DNA from: an uncultured Succiniclasticum sp.
Lineage (GTDB): Bacteria > Bacillota > Negativicutes > Acidaminococcales > Acidaminococcaceae
DNA: 64,000 nt
NCBI GenBank assembly: GCA_900544275.1
Contig: UQUU01000002.1
Coordinates: 186,001-250,000, forward strand
Direction: 5' to 3'
The notes below the pieces were generated by a model that did no database searches, was not told where the DNA came from, and worked only from the letters and a program-made list of their open reading frames with translations. Of this stretch, positions 1-9,433 are shown one piece after another. Positions within the stretch are counted from its first letter, which is position 1; each line of letters begins with the position of its first letter. Both the position numbers and the translations under genes were made by a program.

Positions 1-245
1 GCCGCTATATGAATGGCTCCATCTACGCCTCCCCCGCCCAAAAGGGTTTGATTCGCTGCATTTACAATGGCGTCCGCCTGCTGCATAACCACACTTCCCC
101 GCACAAAAATAATCTGCGATTTTCTATTTGCGGTCTCCGTTCCAGCATGACTACACCAGGAAGCTGTCACATTGGCAACAGCTTTTTCCCCCTCTGTTTT
201 CTCCCACGTTTTTTCTTCGTTTGTTGAGAGAATGCTTGCTGACAT
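1..245 (-). CDS. Macro domain protein (ADP-ribose/O-acetyl-ADP-ribose hydrolase type), 3' part outside window
   Basis: Reading leftward from an ATG at 243-245 (good GGAG ribosome site just upstream), the first 81 codons are open to the window edge. After about 45 residues without clear homology comes the macro-domain signature DAIVNAAN followed by LLGGGGVDGAIH. These are the asparagine-rich and glycine-rich loops that bind ADP-ribose in the YmdB/MacroD family. Members remove ADP-ribose from O-acetyl-ADP-ribose or from proteins. The N-terminal extension is longer than in E. coli YmdB. Only the N-terminal half of the expected domain is visible. Confidence 0.85.
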   Translation of the reverse strand, partial: MSASILSTNEEKTWEKTEGEKAVANVTASWCSHAGTETANRKSQIIFVRGSVVMQQADAIVNAANQTLLGGGGVDGAIHIA

Positions 246-328
246 ATTCTCACTCCTTTTTTCTTCTCGCATATTTCTTGCACATTGATTGATAAAGTCT
301 GTAGATTGTACGCATCAGTCAATAAAGT

Positions 329-1636
329 TTACATGTCTTTGTCCATTTGCAGCGGCAACAAAATATAACGCGTTAGGAAAAATGCCGCAACCAATGTTGT
401 CAGCCCTTCAGAAAATGTCAATACATACCAGATCACGTTGCCGCCGCTAAAAGTTTCATACAAAAACATCACACAGGTTACCAGTATCGGGGTGCGGAGC
501 AAAGATAAGAAAATGGCAATTCTCCCCTTACCCAAGCTGGCAAAAAAGGTAACCATAAATATATTGTATCCGATAAAGAGATACGACGAAGAATATTTTA
601 TTAAAGCCTTGACAGTACTATCCCGCAAACCGGAGCCTTCCTGCAGAAAAATATCTACGACCGGCAACGGGAAACAATATGCTATCACCAAAAATACTGC
701 CGTAATAAGCGTAATAAAAGTAAAACCGCCCACAAGAGAATCGCGGATACTACTCAAACTGCGCCGCCCGTAATCATAGCTGAACAAAGGCGCCAGTCCC
801 TGCGCCACTCCCGTCATGGTCACCTGAGCGAACACGGAAATATAAGAAATCACAGTATAGATCACAATGCCATCCTGCCCCAAAAGTTTCAGCAACGTCG
901 TGTTAAAAAGAAACACCGTATACCCGATGGCAATCTCAGACAAAGCGTCACCGGCGCCTATCGGAAGCACCGTTTTCAAGTGAGACAGATTGATTTTCCG
1001 GACAAAGTTAAGCCGCCCCTTTTTTCTTGAAAAATGAAACAGCAGCAAAAGCGTGCTGACGACCTGCGCGATTCCTGTTGCCAATCCCGCGCCAAAAACA
1101 CCCATTTGCAGGGGTACAATGAACAGGTAGTCAAGCACCAGATTCGTCAGTGCCGCCACAAGAACGGAAATTGTTGCAAACTGAGGAAAACCGTCCACTT
1201 TAACCAGCACTTCCAGCTGATACGTGGTCATAAAAAATACGCCGAAGAAAATCAGCACATGGAGATATTCTTTGACGTAAACATAGGTCTGCTCATTAGC
1301 GCCCAAAAGGAATGTAAGCGGGTGCAAAAAAATATGTAACAGCACAGTATAAATAACACCCAGCACAGCTAAAGCGGCAAACCCGACCGTAAAAACTTCG
1401 TTTGCTTCACGGATATTTTTCCGGCCCAAACTGAACCCTGCTTTCGCCTGGGTGCCGATGCTCAATAATATTCCCAGCGCAAAGAAACTGGTAATAACCG
1501 GCATTGAGATATTCACTGCGCTGAAACCCGTTTCTCCCACATAGTTAGCTACAAAATAGCCGTCGACCATCGTGTAAAGGGCAAAGACCCACATCGAGAG
1601 GATCGACGGAATCGTGTATTTAAAAAATCGTTTCAT
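329..1636 (-). CDS. MATE family multidrug/Na+-coupled efflux transporter
   Basis: This 435-residue protein has about twelve hydrophobic segments. Its N-terminus (SILSMWVFALYTMVDGYFVANYVG) is typical of the MepA-like branch of MATE exporters, where the short VDGYFVANY region lies in the first helices. MATE pumps export cationic drugs or metabolites against Na+ or H+. Length is normal for the family. No regulator is adjacent, so the substrate cannot be inferred. The gene is transcribed leftward and separated by about 90 bases from the exported protein upstream, with which it may be cotranscribed. Confidence 0.9.
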   Translation of the reverse strand: MKRFFKYTIPSILSMWVFALYTMVDGYFVANYVGETGFSAVNISMPVITSFFALGILLSIGTQAKAGFSLGRKNIREANEVFTVGFAALAVLGVIYTVLLHIFLHPLTFLLGANEQTYVYVKEYLHVLIFFGVFFMTTYQLEVLVKVDGFPQFATISVLVAALTNLVLDYLFIVPLQMGVFGAGLATGIAQVVSTLLLLFHFSRKKGRLNFVRKINLSHLKTVLPIGAGDALSEIAIGYTVFLFNTTLLKLLGQDGIVIYTVISYISVFAQVTMTGVAQGLAPLFSYDYGRRSLSSIRDSLVGGFTFITLITAVFLVIAYCFPLPVVDIFLQEGSGLRDSTVKALIKYSSSYLFIGYNIFMVTFFASLGKGRIAIFLSLLRTPILVTCVMFLYETFSGGNVIWYVLTFSEGLTTLVAAFFLTRYILLPLQMDKDM

Positions 1637-1727
1637 TGCCTGCTCTTTGTGCTCTCCATTCGCATCACTTACTCAGCCCACTCCCACGGCTTCAGTAAAT
1701 CGTACAACAGGCAGCTTTATCTGCACT

Positions 1728-2291
1728 TTAACGCCCATCTTTAAGATAGCGTGTAACAATCGCTTCAGCCTCTCCCGGTCCGTCGGCAGGTTTGCTATAC
1801 TCCACCCGCACCCGGCGATTATCGCTTGCTGAACCCATCTTCCATTCCGCATAGGGCTTGTCGCCTGTATAATGATCTTCTACGAGAATCATGTTAAGCC
1901 GGGAAAGATTATAATAAAGAGCATCCGCAATGTCTTTGGTATCCCCGTCACTGTCTGAGGTAAACGCAAACACGATTTTCCGTAATGTATTCCGCTCCGC
2001 GTCATGAATAAGTATCAGCTTTTCCTTGAGTTTAGGCCCACGCTCACACCGGTAAATCGCCGCCGGATGAAGTGACTCACCCTCAAACCCATTGGCCACA
2101 CATTCCCAGTTACCTTTGTGCATTTCCCTCTGATATGCTTCATACGGCTGCCCCAGATACAACCCATACACAACGTCCGGCGAAGAAGACACTGCGTCTA
2201 AAAAAGGGCCCACATCGAACGCCTGAACCGTACCCGAAAATGATAGCGCCATACACAGTCCTACTACCCATGCCCATACCCGACGTAACAT
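1728..2291 (-). CDS. Exported protein of unknown function
   Basis: I do not recognise the family. The 187-residue protein starts with a clear signal peptide (basic MLRR, hydrophobic core, cleavage near VQA-FD around residue 24). The mature part is about 160 residues, mixed alpha/beta by eye. It has two cysteines (in WECVANG and YRCERG) that could form a disulfide in the periplasm. A GGAGGG ribosome site precedes the ATG. It lies between a MATE exporter and the zinc-ribbon/TMEM43 pair. Confidence 0.75.
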   Translation of the reverse strand: MLRRVWAWVVGLCMALSFSGTVQAFDVGPFLDAVSSSPDVVYGLYLGQPYEAYQREMHKGNWECVANGFEGESLHPAAIYRCERGPKLKEKLILIHDAERNTLRKIVFAFTSDSDGDTKDIADALYYNLSRLNMILVEDHYTGDKPYAEWKMGSASDNRRVRVEYSKPADGPGEAEAIVTRYLKDGR

Positions 2292-2320
2292 AGCTTTCCC
2301 TCCTGTATGTCATATTGACC

Positions 2321-2355
2321 GATTTTCATCTTTCCTGACGGATTTTCATCTTTCC
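2321..2355. repeat. Two direct copies of a 15-mer, period 20
   Basis: GATTTTCATCTTTCC occurs at 2321-2335 and again at 2341-2355, in the short gap upstream of the exported protein gene. No function is evident. It may be simple slippage or a pair of binding sites for a regulator of the leftward gene. Confidence 0.5.
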
Positions 2356-2476
2356 ATCATTCATCGCAAATGCGATCCGGCTTGTTTATAAATCCTCTTT
2401 ATCCAGCAGACGGCAGAACGACACTGCCATCCTGTTTCACATACTAAGCCCACTCCGGATATGACAACTCTTTAAT

Positions 2477-4117
2477 TTACATCAACATAGCGCCTGTGGA
2501 CCCAACAAGCAAAACCAGAATAAACAGCGCGACCCAACAGAAGGGGGACGTGAAGCAAAGGCTCAAGATTTTCTTCCACCTCAGCGGATAAAGATTCTTC
2601 ACCCGCTCCAGAGAACCATCCTCAAGAATTTTATAGAGCACCGGATAATCATAGATATCCCGACGGATCACAGCAATCCACAGAATGTAGCAGATAGGTA
2701 CAAACAAGGCCCACCAAGCCCCTCCATAGCGGTAGTTGATTTTGCTCAGTTCACTTATGGAACCATTGCTTATAAACACATTCAAAAGCACAATAAGTAT
2801 GGCTACACAGCAGGGTAATAACAGCATCAGGAAAGCGGCCAGACCTATCTTGGCATAGCGTTCGGGGGTAAAAAACTTTATTTTTACCGGCTCCGATTTC
2901 TCCCCTATCTTTTCAAAGAAAACAGGTTCTACCGTGGCATTTTCCTGCAGCTCCTGACTTTCCACATAGCTAATTTTACTATTTTCTCTCACCGCCAACA
3001 ACTTCCGGCTATGCATATACAGCATTTTGATAACATTATCAGCATCTTTATAAGCTGCCCAGCTGATGAGAGCCGCCACAAAGCAAATCATACCGGTAAG
3101 CTCAAAGTTAGCATCGTATCCCAGAGCCAAAGGTACAAACTGACAAAGCGCCGCTACAAAAAGCACCAGACAGACGGGCTCTATCCACCAGTAATGCGTC
3201 ACCGTTCCCTTATAGGGTTTTACGGCGACTCTTCCCGTCTGTCCATTGACTGCCACATGAAGGGCACCGACATTCAACACATAAACCGGCATTAGAGCAG
3301 GGCACCGCAGAACACTGTCGCTTTCGGCGTCAAGCAACAGTCCCTGGGTTTCCAGAGTTTCTTCGAGTCGGGGACGATAAGCTTCCTCCAGTTCCGTGTC
3401 GATACGGTTTTGAATGGCAGTGTCATCAACATCCTGAAGCTTAGTATGAAGACCGGCAAGGTAACCATATTGAAAAGGACGGACTTCTCTCCAATCAAAC
3501 GGCTCCATTTTTTCCAGTAGCATGTTATCCATCTGTTTGGAAGTATTAATCGCTACCTCTTCCACAAAGCCGCCGCATTCATAGCAACGAGCACTCCGAT
3601 CACGCCAGACCGTTGCTTCAACAGGTCCTTTCACAATCTGATAGGGAAGATAAAATCCCTGCAGCTTATCAAGTCGACCGGCTAAATCTTTCGCCTCCTG
3701 TTTATTTTTATGAGCAGCGATCCATTTTTTCAGCTGTTCCTGCGCCTCTTTCAGAGTGATTTTAAAAGGAATAATCAGCTCGGGGAAAGCATCGCTTTCC
3801 ACGAAATCGGAATTAACCATTTTACTGCCGCAAAAAGCGCAGTTTCCCGTAGCTTCTGTAGCGTCAATCACTACTACAGCGCCGCAGTTTGTACAGTTAT
3901 AGCGTTTCAATTTCTCGCTTTGGGTGTCTGCCTGCAGCTTGGCGGCCACTCGTTTGCGGTAACGGGCCAGCTGCTGCACAGGAGCATACAAATCGGTATC
4001 GGCTCCGCAATATTGGCAGTGGTAATTTTGGTGAATAATATCATATTCCGCAGGAGCTGCGCAAGCCTTACACTTTATCTGTAAAGGATTATCAAAAGTA
4101 ATTTGTTCTTCCACCAT
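2477..4117 (-). CDS. Membrane protein with two N-terminal zinc ribbons (paralogue A)
   Basis: Two CxxC...CxxC zinc ribbons are visible: C16/C19/C34/C37 and C75/C78/C93/C96. A further CYECGG motif is near residue 180. Residues 110-300 form a soluble region. The C-terminal 230 residues hold about five membrane helices, starting at HYWWIEPVCLVLF. The gene is a full-length paralogue of the protein at 7775-9433, sharing the order ribbon, ribbon, VNTS/NTS-QxDN motif, VNGQTG motif and membrane domain. It starts with an AGGAGG site 15 bases after the TMEM43-like gene and is surely in one operon with it. Function is unknown. The architecture suggests a membrane-anchored zinc or redox sensor or a scaffold, which is inference. 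Confidence 0.8.
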   Translation of the reverse strand: MVEEQITFDNPLQIKCKACAAPAEYDIIHQNYHCQYCGADTDLYAPVQQLARYRKRVAAKLQADTQSEKLKRYNCTNCGAVVVIDATEATGNCAFCGSKMVNSDFVESDAFPELIIPFKITLKEAQEQLKKWIAAHKNKQEAKDLAGRLDKLQGFYLPYQIVKGPVEATVWRDRSARCYECGGFVEEVAINTSKQMDNMLLEKMEPFDWREVRPFQYGYLAGLHTKLQDVDDTAIQNRIDTELEEAYRPRLEETLETQGLLLDAESDSVLRCPALMPVYVLNVGALHVAVNGQTGRVAVKPYKGTVTHYWWIEPVCLVLFVAALCQFVPLALGYDANFELTGMICFVAALISWAAYKDADNVIKMLYMHSRKLLAVRENSKISYVESQELQENATVEPVFFEKIGEKSEPVKIKFFTPERYAKIGLAAFLMLLLPCCVAILIVLLNVFISNGSISELSKINYRYGGAWWALFVPICYILWIAVIRRDIYDYPVLYKILEDGSLERVKNLYPLRWKKILSLCFTSPFCWVALFILVLLVGSTGAMLM

Positions 4118-4132
4118 TTCTCAAGACCTCCT

Positions 4133-4990
4133 TCACTCCTCTTCTATCACCCGGGTAAATCCCAGGAGCAGGAAAATAATAGCCAGACAAGCTGTACCGA
4201 AAGCAGCAAACTTTCCTTCCGGTCTTTCTTCTTTGATCAAATCCTCCGCAGTGACTACTCTATCATAAATTTTACTTACCTGGTCATAAGCGGTCACTTG
4301 CCCCTCCTCCTGTCTGCCTATCACAGTAAATTCAGGTAAATCTTTTAAGGAAAAACCCTTGTAGAAAATCCTCAGATCACCAATCACGTTTTTCTCATAA
4401 GCTTTTTTATAGAGCATATGCCCCTTGCTTTCAAAGCCCTTCTCTAAATTCTTCTCAGGAATTTTTATGACAGCCTTCATGTTTTTCGCATAGGATTGGC
4501 TGAAGCCTTCATATTTTTCCATAGACAGTTTCTTTACAAAGACTGTGCTGATTGACAGGTTGCCATCATTAAAAGTGACAGGTGAAACGAAATCCCTGCT
4601 GCGTAAAGGAAAGGCAGGATTTTTGTAGATTTTGCCGTTAAATGTAAATTGTGGTAGCTGCTTCTCGGTCCAGAGAGCCTTAAGCCGATTGCTCTTTTCC
4701 GTATTTTCTTTGTCATATTGAGCCATCTGTACGATGCGGTGAAGTACAGGAGCCTTTACTCGGACACCGGTTTGCCCGTCCTGCGTCACGCCTTCAAAAG
4801 TCAGCTTGCCGGTCATCATTACAATTTTATCCTCATTTTCCGGATGTATTCGGCAGTCCTTAACCTGGACAATACGACTAACGGCAATCCTGTTGTAGCC
4901 TCCGGTAGCAAAATGGGCGGTCAGTCCCAGCAGTACCACTCCTAACACCAGACAGCCATACTTGATGACCCTATCATTTTTCGCACTCAT
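4133..4990 (-). CDS. TMEM43-like membrane protein
   Basis: The protein has 285 residues with one helix at each end (about 11-30 and 262-280) and a large domain between. The segment NEDKIVMMTGKLTFEGV, followed by VLHRIVQMAQYDKE, resembles the TMEM43/LUMA family (DUF1625) pattern in which NxGKLVHVxG precedes LxRxVEMYQW. That family is poorly understood; bacterial members are membrane proteins facing the periplasm. It is the first gene of a two-gene operon with zinc-ribbon paralogue A. The family assignment rests on motif resemblance only. Confidence 0.6.
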   Translation of the reverse strand: MSAKNDRVIKYGCLVLGVVLLGLTAHFATGGYNRIAVSRIVQVKDCRIHPENEDKIVMMTGKLTFEGVTQDGQTGVRVKAPVLHRIVQMAQYDKENTEKSNRLKALWTEKQLPQFTFNGKIYKNPAFPLRSRDFVSPVTFNDGNLSISTVFVKKLSMEKYEGFSQSYAKNMKAVIKIPEKNLEKGFESKGHMLYKKAYEKNVIGDLRIFYKGFSLKDLPEFTVIGRQEEGQVTAYDQVSKIYDRVVTAEDLIKEERPEGKFAAFGTACLAIIFLLLGFTRVIEEE

Positions 4991-5255
4991 CCTGCCACCT
5001 CATTTCATTCATAAATCACCGGATACACTTCTTCTAACGGACGATGCTTCCATTTTTCAATCTAAGGAAAGATTGTATCCGTTAACCCTGAGAACAAATG
5101 CTATGTAATGTAACAGCATTTCTTCTTTATTAACAGTATAATCTATTTTTCTGACAATGGCAATTCATCCAGGGACCGGAAAGATCCATATTGTTCCTTC
5201 TATAAGAGACAGGCTGCTGCCGCAGCCCTTTACCTGGCAATACACGGATCTGATT

Positions 5256-5561
5256 TTAATGTTCTTTGATAATCTTTGTAGCAGTTTCCAGCATGCGGAT
5301 CGCCGTCTGAAAATTATCCCCGATCAGATCAAACACCGCATCCTCAGATAAAACGCCACATTTTACAGAAGATGGAATTTCTCCGTGATCCGCACGTTCC
5401 ACATCCTGTAAAAATTCTTCACTGTAATAGTACTGTCTTAACCGTTGATATTCTTTCTGGCTCTCTTCAAATTCATCGAGTACTTGATTTAAATTTTGCA
5501 ACAGCTGATTATGATGATCCAAAATGGTTTCCATTTCCATGATTTTTTTATATTTCTCCAT
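5256..5561 (-). CDS. DUF4298 family small protein
   Basis: A 101-residue, mostly helical cytoplasmic protein. The middle has the DUF4298 hallmarks: an EYQRLRQYYYSEEFLQDVE segment, then the near-invariant CGVLSEDAVFDLI. Family function is not known. A TAGGAGAG ribosome site precedes the ATG. The gene stands alone between the TMEM43 operon and decayed sequence. Confidence 0.8.
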   Translation of the reverse strand: MEKYKKIMEMETILDHHNQLLQNLNQVLDEFEESQKEYQRLRQYYYSEEFLQDVERADHGEIPSSVKCGVLSEDAVFDLIGDNFQTAIRMLETATKIIKEH

Positions 5562-5634
5562 ATGCCTCTCTCCTATACAACATATACCTTGATATTTTTA
5601 CAATAAAACATTAACTTATCTGTTTCAACCTGAT

Positions 5635-5852
5635 TTAAGCTTCCTGCGCGGCCTTTCGAATACAAAGCAAGTAAAACACGATGGCCAACAATTGAGCCCC
5701 TACAGAAACTGCTGTCAGATAAATCACATCACTATCATACAAAACGCCAAGCAGCCAACTGCCCAAAAACCAGGCAATGCCAAAGCCGGTATGTAGAAAA
5801 AAATTGCCGCTCCCTTGCATATTTAAAATATTCCATCTGAAATTTCAAATCC
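5635..5852 (-). pseudogene. C-terminal remnant of an MFS transporter
   Basis: About 70 codons are open, including an internal ATG at 5820. They encode two hydrophobic helices typical of the end of an MFS permease (GNFFLHTGFGIAWFLGSWLLG, then a short loop and a second helix). An in-frame TGA lies just upstream and nothing resembling the other ten helices is found there. It is probably a leftover of a deleted transporter rather than a functional small protein. Confidence 0.55.
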
Positions 5853-5865
5853 GACCGTAAGCATC

Positions 5866-6179
5866 TTATTTATCTTCAGCTATTTCAGTAGAGAAGACTG
5901 CTACCATACCCACAAGCAGCTCTTCAGAAAAAGGCTGTGTTAACCGTCGGATTCCATCCTGGCAACTAAGATTGCGAATCAATGCCTTTACCGGCTTTCC
6001 GTCTAAAAACACTTGCAGATAGGCCGGTTCTTTTCCCGATAAAAATAATAATTAGACACGTCTGTAGAAAACGTGACGGTAAAAGAGCTTCCGATCGCAA
6101 CTAATTTACGCCGACTTTTTCATCCAGGTTATCATAATTTTGGGCGAAAAAGCAATTCATTTGGCAAAATTGAAATACT
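5866..6179 (-). pseudogene. Decayed gene, frames interrupted by stops and frameshifts
   Basis: Leftward translation gives three plausible protein pieces in successive frames: one around MNCFFAQNYDNLDEKVGVN, one around KLVAIGSSFTVTFSTDVSNYYF, and a last one running from LSGKEPAYLQVFLDGKPV to a stop at 5866-5868. A frame change is needed in the poly-T run near 6045 and a stop must be bridged near 6105. Composition of each piece is protein-like, but the family is not recognised. The interpretation as one broken gene is inference. Confidence 0.45.
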
Positions 6180-6245
6180 GCCCGCCTCGCTTAAGAGATA
6201 CGGACAGTATTGTCATTAAAAGCAAATCAATAGCTACGATAAAAA

Positions 6246-6590
6246 TCAGCGTTTTTCCCAGGCGGTGAAAAGCCATCCTCCGGAAACGGTTTTTCTGTCA
6301 TCATACCAGCCGTAATATTCCAGATAATCACGGACCGCAATATTTCCGGTATACATATCGTGGCGTCCGCCGGGCAGACTTCGGAAATCACTTTCCGCCG
6401 AAGAGGGACTACTCGGTTCATACATTGTATATCCGCTTCCGGACGGCGTAAAAATGGCAAATTTTTTAGCACTGATATAGGAGTTGAAATCACTGCTGCT
6501 AATTGACCTTACTGCCAGTGAGGCGAAACAGCAATTAGCAAATACCATAAGAGTAACAAATGTGGTTAATGCAATCTTTTTACATTTCAT
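6246..6590 (-). CDS. Small exported protein of unknown function
   Basis: Starting at the internal ATG (6588-6590) gives 114 residues with a good signal peptide (MKCKKIALTT..., cleavage near CFA-SL). The longer frame that begins upstream at 6671 adds a non-signal-like leader and is less likely. The mature part is rich in Ser, Gly and Tyr (SPSSAESDF, RDYLEYYGWYDD). Not recognised. It may belong to the same group of short exported proteins as its neighbours. Confidence 0.6.
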   Translation of the reverse strand: MKCKKIALTTFVTLMVFANCCFASLAVRSISSSDFNSYISAKKFAIFTPSGSGYTMYEPSSPSSAESDFRSLPGGRHDMYTGNIAVRDYLEYYGWYDDRKTVSGGWLFTAWEKR

Positions 6591-6743
6591 AATATTCGCG
6601 GTTTTAATCCATCGTCTGTCGATAACGATGAACGGTAGCCCTCCGCTGCCCCCTTTCATAAAACAAGCCACCTGTTTCTATTTATAGTGTACTAAAAATA
6701 GCTACATATGTCTATACATAAGATAGTATAAAAAGTGCAAATT

Positions 6744-7478
6744 TTATGGTTCTGTATAGCCCATGTACCGGCGGACTAAATCAATATGCGGATCGGATGA
6801 ATATTTTTGTACTTGTCCACATTTAGCAGAAAGCTCTGCCTGCGTTTTTTCGTCCTGACTATGGACTTCTTCCAGAATAAAGTAAGCAGGTGTAAAGAGC
6901 ACCGTCAAAAAATCACCGCCGGAAGGACTCTTTCTATACACTACTGCACGATTTTCGGACAGACGCGAATAGGTGGTCACTTCGTCCACACGAATATCAG
7001 TCGGAGAGCCTAACATCGGCGGAGGTAAAAGACGGATACGATCACCGACAAAGAAAGGTTTGCCCTTCAACGCTTCCCAGAGCAAAAGACCCGCAGAAAA
7101 AAGGAAGCCTGTCTCCGAATTGCCTCGCTCCATATAGGATGCATCAAATTGTTGCGCCTGGCTAAAATCAACCAGCCCATGGGCCTTTTGAAAACCGATA
7201 GTAAAAGTTTGATTGAATGGCTTGAATTTTGCGGCGATAAAAATCGTTTCAGGGCTCATTTGCTTTGTTTCCATACTCACAATGTGCGCATCCACGAGCA
7301 GGGTATTTTTCTCAAGTTCCTGGACGGAGAACAAATCTAACACATAGCCTTTGCCCCACTGCACGAAGGCAATAGGATATTTTGCATCGTCCTCATAATA
7401 CATATCGTCAGCATAGGCGCTAAAACACAGACCGAAACACAGACATACCGTCAGTAAAACCAAGGTTACTTTTTTCAT
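6744..7478 (-). CDS. Exported protein of unknown function
   Basis: The start at 7478 is chosen because an AGGAGGG site precedes it and the protein then begins with a signal peptide (MKKVTLVLLTVCLCFGLCFSAYA, cleavage before DDMYY). The mature protein has about 220 residues with no cysteines near its start and no family I recognise. Similarly organised exported proteins occur at 1728-2291 and 40979-41422. Confidence 0.7.
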   Translation of the reverse strand: MKKVTLVLLTVCLCFGLCFSAYADDMYYEDDAKYPIAFVQWGKGYVLDLFSVQELEKNTLLVDAHIVSMETKQMSPETIFIAAKFKPFNQTFTIGFQKAHGLVDFSQAQQFDASYMERGNSETGFLFSAGLLLWEALKGKPFFVGDRIRLLPPPMLGSPTDIRVDEVTTYSRLSENRAVVYRKSPSGGDFLTVLFTPAYFILEEVHSQDEKTQAELSAKCGQVQKYSSDPHIDLVRRYMGYTEP

Positions 7479-7709
7479 TAGCTCCCTCCTTTGCATACCC
7501 TGACCTACCCTGATCATTCAGCATCTTCTTCGTGTTTTCATTATAACACATCCGGTTTTTGTTATTACATAGTTCATGCACAGTATTGGCCCCTGTTTAT
7601 CTCACAGTATCTCGCAAAATCACGTGGGTTTTGCTGTTCACATCGGTACCTTTCTTGATGAGGGAAATACAGCCATTATGACAATCCATAAGCCTTTCCG
7701 TTAAAACAA

Positions 7710-7731
7710 ACACCCGCACAAAGGCGGGTGT
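7710..7731 (-). terminator. Rho-independent terminator of zinc-ribbon paralogue B
   Basis: ACACCCGC and GCGGGTGT are paired across a 6-base loop, and on the minus strand this is followed by TTTGTTTT. It lies 44 bases past the stop of the 7775-9433 gene. Confidence 0.8.
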
Positions 7732-7774
7732 GAAAGAGGGGCTTCTATGAATTCCTTTCCTGCTGCAGGAAACA

Positions 7775-9433
7775 TTACGGATTGAGTATCAGATAAACGT
7801 TCACGATCAGTACAATACCAAGAAAGATTGCAACCGGTACAATATAAGAAAGCGATTTAATGATGTCCAAAACGGTAACTGTATTGGATTCCATTTTAAT
7901 TCGGTGCTGTTTACCGTTTGTATCCACCACATAAACATAAGGATTTTCATAAATATCGATTCGTCCCATAGAAACAAAGTAAGCAATTGCAATCGGTACA
8001 AAAATACAGAGCCAAACAGCGGATCCCATCAAATCAAGCCCTGTAAAACTCAGCCCGTTGAGAAGGAAAGCGATAATAACAGGGAGAAACATCGCTCCGA
8101 CTGCGGCAGCAACCATTTTGAACATTCTTCCGGCTGTTGTGAATTTGATAAAAACCCTTGTTTTTTTACCGCCAATATCCTGAAAGAACATCGGCTCGAC
8201 GGAATCAACCTCAATTTTTTTGTGAGAAAGCTTTAGTTTTTTGTCCTGCCCCCGTTCATACAATTCCGTTGTAGAGACAACATCGTGGAAGGCTTTCAAA
8301 CCTTTGTGATCTCCGTATGCGTTGTGATAAGCGGTAAAAAAGATGAGGCCCATCACCAGACCAAACATACCGGCCAGCCCAAGACTCGCCTCAAAATCCT
8401 TTGTTAAAATATACGAAATCACGATGGATGCAAAAAACACAAGAAACGTGGCAACAAGCGGCTTGATCCACCAGGGCGACAGCTTTTTCAAGCTAACCTC
8501 TGAAACAGAAACCTTACCGGTTTGTCCGTTTACAGCTGCATAGAATCCCTTTCTCATAATGTAATAGACCGGAAGAAGTACGGGAATCGTCATAAGCTGC
8601 GTAGAGTCCACATCTACAGAAACCTCCTTTGTTTCCATCGTTTTCGCAACAATGGGGGAGTAGGAGTTTTCCACCTCTTCCTCAATCCTGTTGGCCAGAT
8701 CCTTGGCACTAATGTCCATGACCTTCGCCTTTTGTTTTGCCAAAAAGCCGTAACTGAATTCTTCCAGCTCGTCAAGATCAAATGGCTCCATGCCATCCAG
8801 CGTCAGGTTATCAAGCTGAGAAGACGTATTGACAAAGGTGTTTGCCAAAACACCTCCGCAGTTTAAGTTTAAGGAGGCTCCTCTTCTTGACGCCATACAG
8901 TCAATCGGCCCCCGAACCAATTCATAAGGAAGATAATAGCCTTTTAAATCCTTCATTGCATTTTGGAGCTTCTTCGCCTTTTCTGTCGATGCATTCTCTT
9001 TACACCACTTAGCGAGGAGGTTCCTCGCCTCATCCTCCGTAATCCGGAAAGGAACAATAAATTCCGGAAATTCCGGCATTTTCGTAAATTCCTTACGAAT
9101 CATCTCGTTGCCGCAAAAGGAACAGGTTTTTATGACATCATTTTCCGGGAAAACGATTTGTGCTCCGCATTTGACACACACCGCGATCGCAGGCTTTAAG
9201 CCGATGTCGGATTCCCGAATCTTTGCCTGCACCAGCGAACGAAAACCTTTTTTCGCTTCAAGAGCAGTGCGTATGGGAGTATCGTTCCCGCAATAGCTGC
9301 ACGAATAGCTGTGCTTTAAAATGTCATATTCAGCAGGTCCGCCACAGGTCGCACACTGAATTGTAAACAACTTGTGGGATGTGGTCTCCTGAGTATCCAT
9401 GGAGGTTTTGACATTTTCTGCATTAGTTTCCAT
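7775..9433 (-). CDS. Membrane protein with two N-terminal zinc ribbons (paralogue B)
   Basis: A 552-residue paralogue of the 2477-4117 product. Two ribbons are seen: CATCGGPAEYDI...CSYCGND near residues 28-49 and CVKCGAQIVF...CSFCGNE near 88-109. The third motif keeps only one cysteine (NCGG). A soluble core with the shared NTSSQLDN and VNGQTGKVSV motifs is followed by about five membrane helices from residue 310. Unlike paralogue A it is not next to a TMEM43-like gene and has its own terminator. Function is unknown. Conservation of the cysteine ligands in both copies suggests zinc binding is essential to the role. Confidence 0.8.
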   Translation of the reverse strand: METNAENVKTSMDTQETTSHKLFTIQCATCGGPAEYDILKHSYSCSYCGNDTPIRTALEAKKGFRSLVQAKIRESDIGLKPAIAVCVKCGAQIVFPENDVIKTCSFCGNEMIRKEFTKMPEFPEFIVPFRITEDEARNLLAKWCKENASTEKAKKLQNAMKDLKGYYLPYELVRGPIDCMASRRGASLNLNCGGVLANTFVNTSSQLDNLTLDGMEPFDLDELEEFSYGFLAKQKAKVMDISAKDLANRIEEEVENSYSPIVAKTMETKEVSVDVDSTQLMTIPVLLPVYYIMRKGFYAAVNGQTGKVSVSEVSLKKLSPWWIKPLVATFLVFFASIVISYILTKDFEASLGLAGMFGLVMGLIFFTAYHNAYGDHKGLKAFHDVVSTTELYERGQDKKLKLSHKKIEVDSVEPMFFQDIGGKKTRVFIKFTTAGRMFKMVAAAVGAMFLPVIIAFLLNGLSFTGLDLMGSAVWLCIFVPIAIAYFVSMGRIDIYENPYVYVVDTNGKQHRIKMESNTVTVLDIIKSLSYIVPVAIFLGIVLIVNVYLILNP

